38,475 nucleotides of DNA. Origin: an uncultured Collinsella sp. Lineage in GTDB: Bacteria > Actinomycetota > Coriobacteriia > Coriobacteriales > Coriobacteriaceae. Under the pieces are notes generated by a model, which saw nothing but the letters and a program-made list of their open reading frames with translations, was not told where the DNA came from and searched no databases. Shown here one piece after another: positions 22,385 to 29,436 of the stretch; the stretch's first letter is position 1; every line of letters starts with the position of its first letter. Position numbers and translations under genes: made by a program. Location of the stretch: contig CABQAK010000018.1 of NCBI GenBank assembly GCA_902462065.1, positions 1-38,475 of the forward strand, in the 5' to 3' direction.

Positions 22385-23136
22385 TCGACACCTACCTTCG
22401 TCGCAACGCCGTCTGCCTCGCCGTTATCGGCAAAACGATACTTGGTCGGCAGAATCACGGACTTGCAATACTCGACAAAGCCATCGTTCTCGTCACGCTC
22501 GTGCGAAGCTTTGTAAAACACCGGCGTGCCCTCCTGAGCGCCCAGCAACTTGGCCTCGTCGGCGTTCAGACGGCTGATGGAAATATGCTCCTTGCCGTGC
22601 GCCACATGGACATTCCCCTCTTTGAGCAAAACGTCGTAGAGGCTTTCCTGCTCAAAATCGTGATCGGGAAGCGAGGGGCACAAAGACAGATTGACGTGAG
22701 CCGTCTCAATCGACGCCGGGGAACCATTAACCACGCGCACACGTCGAATGCAGAAGAGCGGTGTACCCAGGTCGATCTGGGCTTTTTGGGCCAGATCGAT
22801 ATCGGCGTACACGACCTTGGACCAAACCAGGCGTGCGGTCGACTTTGAGCCAACCCTCTCCACCGCCTGCGTATAGTTCCATGTTTCCTGAAAGATATTC
22901 AGCGGTTTGGGAGGACACACATAGGTGCCCGAACCGCGGCGGCTTTCCAAAGTTCCGCACGAAATAAGACGCGTGATCGCAGCGCGCAACGCCGTGCGTG
23001 ACACGCCCAGCTCTTCACAGAGCACACGCTCGGCGGGCAGCCGGTCACCACCCTGCAGGCCATAATGTTTGATATACCAAAGAATGCCCTCAAAGGCGCG
23101 ATCTTTGGGCGGAATCGCATATGGTTCACTCGACAT
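22369..23136 (-). CDS. GntR/HutC-family transcriptional regulator (UTRA sensor), second
   Basis: 255 residues. The winged helix has LQGGDRLPAERVLCEELGVSRTALRAAITRLISCGTL (in part, about 30-65) and GSGTYV; a UTRA domain follows from about 90, with SPASIETAHVNLSLCPSL and HISISRLNADEAKLLGAQEGTPVFY typical. It differs strongly from the first GntR, so this is not a recent duplication. ATG at 23134-23136 is spaced 8 nt from GAGGAG; a TTG codon 6 bp earlier would be too close. It is 35 bp after the small unknown gene and probably in the same transcript. Confidence 0.83.
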   Translation of the reverse strand: MSSEPYAIPPKDRAFEGILWYIKHYGLQGGDRLPAERVLCEELGVSRTALRAAITRLISCGTLESRRGSGTYVCPPKPLNIFQETWNYTQAVERVGSKSTARLVWSKVVYADIDLAQKAQIDLGTPLFCIRRVRVVNGSPASIETAHVNLSLCPSLPDHDFEQESLYDVLLKEGNVHVAHGKEHISISRLNADEAKLLGAQEGTPVFYKASHERDENDGFVEYCKSVILPTKYRFADNGEADGVATKVGVEWLMQ

Positions 23137-23171
23137 GGGCAAGGCTCCTCAACCGCTTGATGCTGCGGGCA

Positions 23172-23663
23172 TCATTGCTCCGGACGCCCCATGGCGTCGA
23201 AGGCTTCTTTGATCTGCTCCGCAACGTTCCGATACGATCGATATAGGCCGGAGTCTCGCTTGACTTCGCCCGCGGTCACCGGAATCTCAAGCTTCGAAAT
23301 CTCATCCTCGCCGGTTTGCACGGCAACGATGACACCCATACCAAGGCACATATTACGCTTGGCAGCGTTGTTTTTGGTAGCCTGAGCTGGATTAATTAAA
23401 ATCTGCTGAGCTAGTTCGCGCTTGCTAACCTCCGGCACATCCTCGGGATTTCCGGTCTCGACAATCTCGCACTGCAACACGTCCGCATAGTCAAAAATCT
23501 TCGGCTCGCCACCGCGTTGATGCACAGCCCACTTGCGGCGCGTGGCATCCTGGTAGATAGCCGGCAAAAATGTAAACCGCGGCGGGTCCAAAATCGTATC
23601 CGTGATGGTAAACACATCGGGATCAAAGGCATCCTGCGGGTTTTTCTTCTTGAACAGCCCCAT
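23172..23663 (-). CDS. Small cytoplasmic protein of unknown function
   Basis: 163 residues, soluble, no signal or membrane segment. The N-terminus MGLFKKKNPQDAF is followed by a beta-rich body (WAVHQRGGEPKIFDYADVLQCEIVE) and a charged C-terminus. The YADVLQCEI stretch recalls DUF4428-type proteins, but the zinc ribbon of that family is missing, so the link is weak. ATG at 23661-23663 follows GGGAGGCTGAT. It is first in a likely three-gene transcript with the two GntR genes. A role in sensing or regulation is only guessed from position. Confidence 0.7.
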   Translation of the reverse strand: MGLFKKKNPQDAFDPDVFTITDTILDPPRFTFLPAIYQDATRRKWAVHQRGGEPKIFDYADVLQCEIVETGNPEDVPEVSKRELAQQILINPAQATKNNAAKRNMCLGMGVIVAVQTGEDEISKLEIPVTAGEVKRDSGLYRSYRNVAEQIKEAFDAMGRPEQ

Positions 23664-23784
23664 ATCAGCCTCCCGTACTAGCATTAAACAACTCATGCTG
23701 AATATAGCACCAATTTCAAGCCACTGCTTTATCCTATCGGTGCGCGGCGTCTATGGCTCGCCCAGCGGAAGAGTTCACGGACGA

Positions 23785-23857
23785 GGGCCGGGGTACCTGC
23801 CTTGTTTTGAGAAGTGGGCTCCGCGAACTTCTCAAAACAAGGCAGGCACCCCGGCCC
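23785..23857. repeat. 31-bp inverted repeat downstream of the lacI-type gene
   Basis: Arms 23785-23815 and 23827-23857 match with one mismatch around an 11-nt loop. It fills the middle of the 248-bp spacer 23664-23911. There is no T-run after it on the minus strand, so a terminator role for the lacI-type gene is uncertain. The CCTGCCTT/AAGGCAGG inner part echoes the AAGG...CACC loop at 9920-9938. Confidence 0.75.
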
Positions 23858-23911
23858 CGCCGGCAAATAGCAGACACTCCGCATGCAACCTATGCAAACA
23901 AACAAGTACGT

Positions 23912-24940
23912 TTAGCTACATTCGGTAAGTTCGAGCACGCTGCCCTTAACGATAAGCGCCGGCTCCAGGACGACCTCTTCGGCACGCCTGCCGCCCCTAC
24001 CGGCAAGACGCTTGGACATGCAGCCAAAAGCATGCTCCGCAAGGACACCAGGATCCTGCTCAATCGCGGTCAGCGCCGGCTCAAAGAGAACGTCGGCTGC
24101 CGAGTTGTCATAGCTCACCACCGAGATATCGCCCGGGATGCTCTTCCCCATCTCGTGCAAGCGCTTGAGCAGACCGAGGGCGATGTTATCCGAACTTGCG
24201 AACACAGCGGTGGCATCAGTTGCGAGCACCGCCTCCGAGGCCTCGTAGGCACTCGGAATGTAGTACTCGCTCTCAAACTCCAAACGTGCGTCGATAGGCA
24301 GGCCAACCTCGCGCAGCGCGCGCTCATAGCCGGCAAGTCGCTTACGCCCCGTATTGGAACGGCGCGCGTTAACCAAGCAGGCAATGCGACGGTGACCCTG
24401 CTCGATCAGATAGCGGGTGGCCATGTAGCCGCCCATCTCGTGATCGAACATCACCTTGTCGCACTCGAGTCCCTCAATGGCACGGTCGACCATTACGGCC
24501 GGGATGGGCAGGTGGCTGACTTCTTCGCGCAGGGCGCGGTCGTCGGAGAACTCGTCGCCCACGACCAGGAAGACGCCATCGACGCCGCGCGTCACCAGCT
24601 GGCGCAGCAGCTCCAGATCGTCGTCAGCACTTCCACCCGAGCTGGTAATGAAGAGCGCATAGCCGTCCTCGCGGCAGCGCTTTTCCAGGCTACCGGCGAG
24701 CGAGGCAAAAAAGCGGCTCTCGATGTTAGGGACGATAAGGCCCAGCGTGCGCGACTCGCGCATGACCAGACTACGCGCAATCTGGTTGGGGACATAGTGG
24801 TTGCGCGCCGCGACCTCCTTGATGAGCTTGCGGTTTTCTTCCGAGATGCGACAGGGCCGATTATTGAGAACAAGCGAGACCGACGAGGGGGAAAGCCCCA
24901 CCTCCTGGGCAATCTGCTTGAGGGTGACTTTGTTGGCCAT
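23912..24940 (-). CDS. LacI-family transcriptional regulator
   Basis: 342 residues. The N-terminal helix-turn-helix and hinge are canonical: VTLKQIAQEVGLSPSSVSLVLN (in part, 5-25), RISEENRKLI and NYVPNQIARSL-like NHYVPNQIARSLVMRESRTLG. A periplasmic-binding-protein-like sensor domain follows (LGLIVPNIESRFFASL, VMVDRAIEG, AVFASSDNIALGLL, VVSYDNS, ALTAIEQDP). ATG at 24938-24940 follows GGAAGGAG. The frame is open far upstream, opposite murB, but that part is antisense and is rejected. Its own promoter region carries CGGTAGACGG, also found before the PTS promoters, so it may co-regulate that locus. The effector is unknown. Confidence 0.88.
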   Translation of the reverse strand: MANKVTLKQIAQEVGLSPSSVSLVLNNRPCRISEENRKLIKEVAARNHYVPNQIARSLVMRESRTLGLIVPNIESRFFASLAGSLEKRCREDGYALFITSSGGSADDDLELLRQLVTRGVDGVFLVVGDEFSDDRALREEVSHLPIPAVMVDRAIEGLECDKVMFDHEMGGYMATRYLIEQGHRRIACLVNARRSNTGRKRLAGYERALREVGLPIDARLEFESEYYIPSAYEASEAVLATDATAVFASSDNIALGLLKRLHEMGKSIPGDISVVSYDNSAADVLFEPALTAIEQDPGVLAEHAFGCMSKRLAGRGGRRAEEVVLEPALIVKGSVLELTECS

Positions 24941-24979
24941 CTCGCTCCTTCCAGGTTTACGCGCAATCTCTTGAAAGTA

Positions 24980-25032
24980 TAGCGACCGCCCCTCTACCTC
25001 GGTGATAAACACTTTACCAATCCGGTAGACGG
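24980..25032 (-). promoter_or_regulatory. Promoter region of the lacI-type gene with a shared box
   Basis: CGGTAGACGG at 25023-25032, within the pseudo-palindrome CCG-n5-CGG, lies about 45 bp upstream of a TATACT -10 (near 24976-24981). The same box is at 21580-21589. Autoregulation is a reasonable inference. Confidence 0.4.
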
Positions 25033-25123
25033 CTGTTTTATCGCCGCCAGCGCACCAAATCCGTCCGGGTGGGGTATATTGCAATCGATTGATGACAACG
25101 ACCACCAAAAGGCGGATATTCGT

Positions 25124-26086
25124 ATGCACGAGAACGACTTTTTTAACGAGGACCTGCTGTGCGCGCTTGCTGGCGTTGCCGGCGAGGACAACGTGCTGAT
25201 GAGCGAGCCCATGCGCGAGCACACCACGTTTAAGATCGGCGGCCCGGCCGACGTCTTTGTCACGCCCGATACCGAGCAGGGCCTCGTCGCCACGCTCGAC
25301 ACCTGTTATCGCTGCGACCTGCCGCTCACCATCGTGGGCAACGGCTCCGACCTGCTCGTCGGCGACAAGGGCATCCGCGGCGTCGTCGTGGCGTTGGGCG
25401 AAGGCCTCTCCGACATTACGGTCGACGGTACGCACGTCACGGCGGCGGCCGGCGCCTTGCTTTCCGATGTCGCCGCGGCGGCAGCCGAGGCCGGTCTCAC
25501 CGGCATGGAGCCCATCTCGGGCATCCCCGGATCGGTCGGCGGTGCCTGCTACATGAACGCCGGCGCCTACGGTGCCTGCATGGCAGACGTGCTGGAGTCT
25601 GTGCGCGTCTACAAGCCCGCCCGCATGCTCGACGACGGCACCCGCGGCAGCGGCAACATCATCGAGTTCGATGTCGATGAGCTCAACCTGGGCTATCGCA
25701 AGAGTCGCATCGCCGACGACGGCTTTATCGTTCTTTCTGCCACCTTCAACCTCGCACCGGGCAACGCCGCGATGATCAAGGCCGACATGGACGACTACCG
25801 CCAGCGCCGCGAGGACAAGCAGCCGCTCGACATGCCGAGTGCCGGTTCCACCTTCAAGCGCCCCGAGGGTTACTTTGCCGGCAAGCTCATCATGGATGCC
25901 GGCCTGCGAGGACACGCCGTTGGCGGCGCGCAGGTAAGCGAAAAGCACTGCGGTTTTATCGTCAACGCCAACCACGCCACCGCCGCCGATGTCGACGAAC
26001 TCATCCGCGGCATCCAAGCCAAAGTCAAAGAGCAGTTCGACGTAGACCTAGAACCCGAAGTCCACCGAGTAGGCGAATTCCTTTAA
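25124..26086 (+). CDS. murB: UDP-N-acetylenolpyruvoylglucosamine reductase
   Basis: 320-residue FAD/NADPH enzyme making UDP-MurNAc for peptidoglycan. FAD-binding segments TTFKIGGPADVFV and GNGSDLLVGDKGIRG are followed by GMEPISGIPGSVGGACYMNAG and the catalytic Ser in PSAGSTFKRPEG; the C-terminal domain has LIMDAGLRGHAVGGAQVSEKH (in part). It is the type without the Tyr loop of E. coli MurB, as far as visible. ATG at 25124 follows AAAAGGCGG; a TTG 45 bp earlier is possible but poorer. Divergent from the lacI-type gene. Confidence 0.95.
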   Translation: MHENDFFNEDLLCALAGVAGEDNVLMSEPMREHTTFKIGGPADVFVTPDTEQGLVATLDTCYRCDLPLTIVGNGSDLLVGDKGIRGVVVALGEGLSDITVDGTHVTAAAGALLSDVAAAAAEAGLTGMEPISGIPGSVGGACYMNAGAYGACMADVLESVRVYKPARMLDDGTRGSGNIIEFDVDELNLGYRKSRIADDGFIVLSATFNLAPGNAAMIKADMDDYRQRREDKQPLDMPSAGSTFKRPEGYFAGKLIMDAGLRGHAVGGAQVSEKHCGFIVNANHATAADVDELIRGIQAKVKEQFDVDLEPEVHRVGEFL

Positions 26087-26090
26087 CAAA

Positions 26091-26112
26091 GAAGGCCCCG
26101 AAAGGGGCCTTC
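26091..26112 (+). terminator. Terminator hairpin of murB
   Basis: GAAGGCCCC-gaaa-GGGGCCTTC, a perfect 9-bp stem 4 bp past the murB stop; the tail ACCATATTTATT is only weakly T-rich. Confidence 0.65.
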
Positions 26113-26164
26113 ACCATATTTATTCAGACAACCCAGTCCGGTGTGTCACGCCTTGGACCCGGAA

Positions 26165-26295
26165 GGTCCGGGGCTGGGGGCGAGGCATAAGGTTGGTCGC
26201 GAGTTCCGCACGCAAAGAAGGCCACTTAATGTGGCCTTCGTCTTGCGCAGGACTGTAGAGCAGGCAACCTTATGCCTCGCCCCCAGCCCCGGACC
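26165..26295. repeat. Perfect 31-bp inverted repeat with nested hairpin
   Basis: Arms 26165-26195 and 26265-26295 are exact reverse complements. Between them a second, imperfect stem leads to a perfect inner hairpin GAAGGCCAC-ttaat-GTGGCCTTC (26217-26239), so the whole 131 bp folds as one long rod. It lies between the convergent murB and cell-wall hydrolase genes. TTGGACCCGGAAGGTC at its left edge resembles the right half of the hisF-hisI element. Confidence 0.8.
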
Positions 26296-26314
26296 AACTT
26301 GCTTCAAACCGCAG

Positions 26315-27520
26315 CTACGACAGCGCAATACCGCCGAGCCAGCCCCAACGCACGCCAGAGCCAGTGCCATAGAAGCTAATAAACGAATCAAGCGACTTAG
26401 ACGTAATGGCACCCTCGTTGCTCATAACGATACCGCCGCCAACGTAGATACCCACATGACCGTAGATAAGGCCCGGAGCACCCGTGCCGCTGTGCGAGGA
26501 ATCGGCCACGATCATGCCCACCTGCAGCGCCGAGCGGTCGGAGCTATAGCACCAGGCGTTAAACATGTCGCACGCATTGCCGCCAAAGTAGCCAACGCCG
26601 GCGTTACGGAAGACATTGGTGACCCACGCCGCGCACCAGTTCTGACCCGGCGAAGGCGTGGAGTAGCACGCGTTGACGACAGCCTGCTGCTTGCCCGAGC
26701 CGGCATTCTGCTGCGGAGTTCCGGGCGCGTACGATCCACCACCCGAGCTCGAACCACCCGAGTAGGAATTGTTCTTGTTCGCGGCAGCCGCGGCAGCGGC
26801 AGCCTTCCTGGCAGCCTCCTCAGCCTGGGCGGCAGCGAGGATCTCGGAATCGCGCTGAGCCATGAGCTCCTTGACGTCGTCGGAAAGACCGTTCAGCACG
26901 GTCTGGACTTCTTGCTGCTTGGCCTGCATGTCCTGCATCTGGGCAGTCTGCTGGTCCTTGAGCTTCTCTAAGTCGGCCTTCTGCGACTCGAGCTCGGTCT
27001 TTTGCGCATCGAGCTCTTCCTGGATGGTCTGAATGTCCTCGATGGCGTCGCGGTCGCTCTTGTTGATCTTCTCAACGTAATGCGCGTTGGCGACGAGTTC
27101 CTCAAACGAGCCAGAGGCCAGCAGCAGCGACAGGATGTTCGTGCCGCCGGACTTGTAGCTGGCGGCCACGCGATCGGAAAGGTCGTTGCGCTTCTTCTTG
27201 AGCTCGGCCTTCTTTTCATCGATCTGGGCCTGCGTATCGTCAATCTTGCCCTGGACATTCTCGATGTCGTTGAGGGTCTGGGCATTCTTGTTGGCCAGCG
27301 CCGCATACTCATTTGCAATGCTGTCGAGCTGGGCCTGAACCTCGTCGAGCTGGGCCTGGGCAGCATTCAGTTTATCGGTGGTTTCTTTGGAAGCCTCCGC
27401 CGCATGGGCGCGAGCGGGCAGGCCAAAAAGAACTGCCGCAGAAGCGGCGCCGAACAGGGCCTTGAGGGCAGTGCGGCGCGAGAGCTCCTGGGAAAGGATG
27501 GAATCGCTGTTTGGTGACAT
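26315..27520 (-). CDS. Secreted coiled-coil cell-wall hydrolase (CHAP/NlpC-P60-like)
   Basis: 401 residues. The N-terminus has SRRTALKALFGAASAAVLFGL followed by ARAHA, a signal peptide with a twin-arginine-like SRRTALK motif and cleavage near residue 41. Residues about 42-225 form a long coiled coil of the CwlO/PcsB/RipA type, including NILSLLLASGSFEELV. A Gly/Ser/Ala-rich linker with NNSYSGGSSSGGG follows, then a Cys/His peptidase-like domain (about 275-401) with catalytic Cys in GQNWCAAWV and His in IYGHVGIYVGGG. Likely a peptidoglycan amidase or endopeptidase in cell separation. ATG at 27518-27520 follows GGAG. Family between CHAP and NlpC/P60 is not settled. Confidence 0.85.
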   Translation of the reverse strand: MSPNSDSILSQELSRRTALKALFGAASAAVLFGLPARAHAAEASKETTDKLNAAQAQLDEVQAQLDSIANEYAALANKNAQTLNDIENVQGKIDDTQAQIDEKKAELKKKRNDLSDRVAASYKSGGTNILSLLLASGSFEELVANAHYVEKINKSDRDAIEDIQTIQEELDAQKTELESQKADLEKLKDQQTAQMQDMQAKQQEVQTVLNGLSDDVKELMAQRDSEILAAAQAEEAARKAAAAAAAANKNNSYSGGSSSGGGSYAPGTPQQNAGSGKQQAVVNACYSTPSPGQNWCAAWVTNVFRNAGVGYFGGNACDMFNAWCYSSDRSALQVGMIVADSSHSGTGAPGLIYGHVGIYVGGGIVMSNEGAITSKSLDSFISFYGTGSGVRWGWLGGIALS

Positions 27521-27744
27521 ATGTACTCCGTTACATGTTTATTTATATGTCGCTCAACTCATACATATTAGCGTACATATGGCGCGTCCCAACGATTTCC
27601 ACGAACGGCAGGAAACTACAAGGTCAGCGGCTCGTAAGCAAATGCCAAAGATCAGGTTATGCGTACGCAAGCTCTTCTGATGAGTACGTTAGCACAGTCC
27701 TCTGCTTTTCCTACAGCGCACGATTTGGGCGTCCCTGCCTGCGC

Positions 27745-27750
27745 TATACT
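27745..27750 (+). promoter_or_regulatory. Likely -10 box of galE
   Basis: TATACT 38 bp before the galE start. GATTTG 17 bp upstream is a poor -35. The rest of the 267-bp spacer to the hydrolase gene holds a CATATGTAC / GTACATATG inverted pair near 27517-27579 and no gene. Confidence 0.4.
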
Positions 27751-27787
27751 CCCCTGAAGAAGTGTTCCTGATTCGATAGGAGACTAC

Positions 27788-28849
27788 ATGTCCAAAGCAC
27801 TCGACCCCAAAGACACCTGCGTCCTCGTTACCGGTGGCGCCGGCTTTATCGGCTCGCACACCGTCGTTCAGCTGCTCGAGGGTGGCTATCAGGTCGTCAT
27901 CGTCGATGATCTCTCCAACTCCAGCGCCGTCGCCATCGACCGCGTCAAGACCATCGTGGGCGACGAGGCCGCCAAGAACCTCACCTTCTACGAGGCCAAC
28001 GTGCTCGACCGCGACGCGATGAACAAGATCTTCGATACCCATCAGATCGACCGCGTCATCCACTTTGCCGGCTTTAAGGCCGTCGGCGAGTCGGTGAGCA
28101 AGCCCGTCGAGTACTACCACAACAACATCGAGAACACCCTGGTGCTCATCGACGTCATGCGCAACCATGGCTGCAAGTCCATCATCTTCTCGAGCTCCTC
28201 GACCGTCTATGGCGACCCGGACAACCCGCCCGTCACCGAGGAGGATCCTAAGAAGCCCGCGACCAACCCCTATGGTTGGACCAAGTGGATGATCGAGCAG
28301 ATCCTTATGGACGTCCACACCGCCGACCCCGAGTGGGACGTCGTGCTGCTCCGTTACTTCAACCCCATTGGCGCTCATCCGTCGGGCCTGATCGGCGAGG
28401 ACCCCAAGGGCATCCCCAACAACCTGGTGCCCTATGTCGCCCAGGTCGCCGTGGGCAAGCTCGAGGCCGTTCAGGTCTTTGGCAACGACTACCCCACCCC
28501 CGACGGCACCGGCGTGCGCGACTACATCCACGTGTGCGATCTGGCATCTGGTCACGTTGCCGCCCTTAACTGGATGAACGGCAAGACCGGCGTCGAGATC
28601 TTTAACTTGGGCACCGGCACCGGCACCTCGGTACTCGAGGTCGTCGCCGCCTTCTCCAAGGCTTGTGGCAAGGAGCTGCCCTACGTGATCCGCGAGCGCC
28701 GCGCCGGCGACATCGCTGCCAACTGGTGCGATGCCTCCAAGGCCGAGCGCATGATGGGCTGGAAGGCCCAGTACGACATCGCGGACATGTGCCGCGATAG
28801 CTGGAACTGGCAGAGCCACAACCCCAACGGCTTCGCCGACGCCGAGTAG
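27788..28849 (+). CDS. galE: UDP-glucose 4-epimerase
   Basis: 353-residue short-chain dehydrogenase-type epimerase that interconverts UDP-glucose and UDP-galactose. The NAD-binding VLVTGGAGFIGSHTVVQLLE (about 13-32), SSSSTVYGDP, catalytic Tyr/Lys in NPYGWTKWMIEQ (YxxxK with Trp/Thr inside) and YFNPIGAHPSG are all present. ATG at 27788 follows GATAGGAGACTAC. It is a single-gene unit ending in a clear terminator, and marks the last housekeeping gene before the accessory island. Confidence 0.95.
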   Translation: MSKALDPKDTCVLVTGGAGFIGSHTVVQLLEGGYQVVIVDDLSNSSAVAIDRVKTIVGDEAAKNLTFYEANVLDRDAMNKIFDTHQIDRVIHFAGFKAVGESVSKPVEYYHNNIENTLVLIDVMRNHGCKSIIFSSSSTVYGDPDNPPVTEEDPKKPATNPYGWTKWMIEQILMDVHTADPEWDVVLLRYFNPIGAHPSGLIGEDPKGIPNNLVPYVAQVAVGKLEAVQVFGNDYPTPDGTGVRDYIHVCDLASGHVAALNWMNGKTGVEIFNLGTGTGTSVLEVVAAFSKACGKELPYVIRERRAGDIAANWCDASKAERMMGWKAQYDIADMCRDSWNWQSHNPNGFADAE

Positions 28850-28892
28850 CACTCAACCGCGGTAGATTTCTAGGCATATTCCAAAATCTACG

Positions 28893-28926
28893 GGCCCCGG
28901 CCTCCAATGTGAGGTCGGGGCCTTTT
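28893..28926 (+). terminator. Intrinsic terminator of galE
   Basis: GGCCCCGGCCTC / GAGGTCGGGGCC, a 12-bp stem with one G-T pair, followed by TTTT. Just before it GTAGATTT and AAATCTAC (28862-28891) form another inverted pair. Confidence 0.85.
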
Positions 28927-29143
28927 AGGAGCTCGTTCTCGGGCTCGAGCTCGCGCATGCACTTGCGGCCGCCGCGACCGGGTGGTTGGTCAGCTCCTTC
29001 TTCCTGACCGTCACCCATCTTCCCAGGGTCTTCTCGTTGATGCCGAGGTCGGCTGCCACTTGGGCGATGGGCTTCCCCGACGCGGCGGCGAAGTCTGCGG
29101 CCTCGGCGCGGTACCCCGCTGTGTAGGAGGGCCCGTCTGCCAT
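28923..29143 (-). pseudogene. IS3-type orfA transposase remnant
   Basis: ATG at 29141-29143 follows AAAGGAG. The protein begins MADGPSYTAGYRAEAADFAA and reads through a helix-turn-helix (KPIAQVAADLGINEKTLGRW), typical of IS3-family OrfA. After KKELTNHPV the frame shifts: RELEPENELLK, the usual OrfA coiled-coil end, continues in another frame and then runs into the galE terminator. So the gene is frameshifted and cut off, with no orfB. It marks the left edge of the accessory island. The remaining spacer 29144-29436 holds only a short open stretch (29214-29358, plus) that I do not recognise. Confidence 0.7.
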
Positions 29144-29436
29144 GACTGACACTCCTTTCTTTTTGGCGCTGAAACGATTATCGCCGCTCAACGCCATTCC
29201 TCTAAGTCAAGTGTCCTTGAATACGATACAGTTCAAATGGACGAGGAGAATCTGGCGCTCCTCTCGATGAGCCCGGAGAGGTCCCTGGTCGTCACCTTCC
29301 CCCGCGCGAACGCGAAGCGGACGGCGGCGAGCCATGTCCTCACCGCGCGTTCCATTTAGGGAGTCCTCGAGAAGTCGATCTCTCTGTGCGATAATCGAGC
29401 TATTGAGTCTCGCGAGTTTAGAGCTGGTGATATGCA

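Noticed and set aside
24941..26017. Long N-terminal extension of the lacI-type frame
   Set aside because: It is antisense to murB, and the true start at 24940 has a strong ribosome site directly before the helix-turn-helix.
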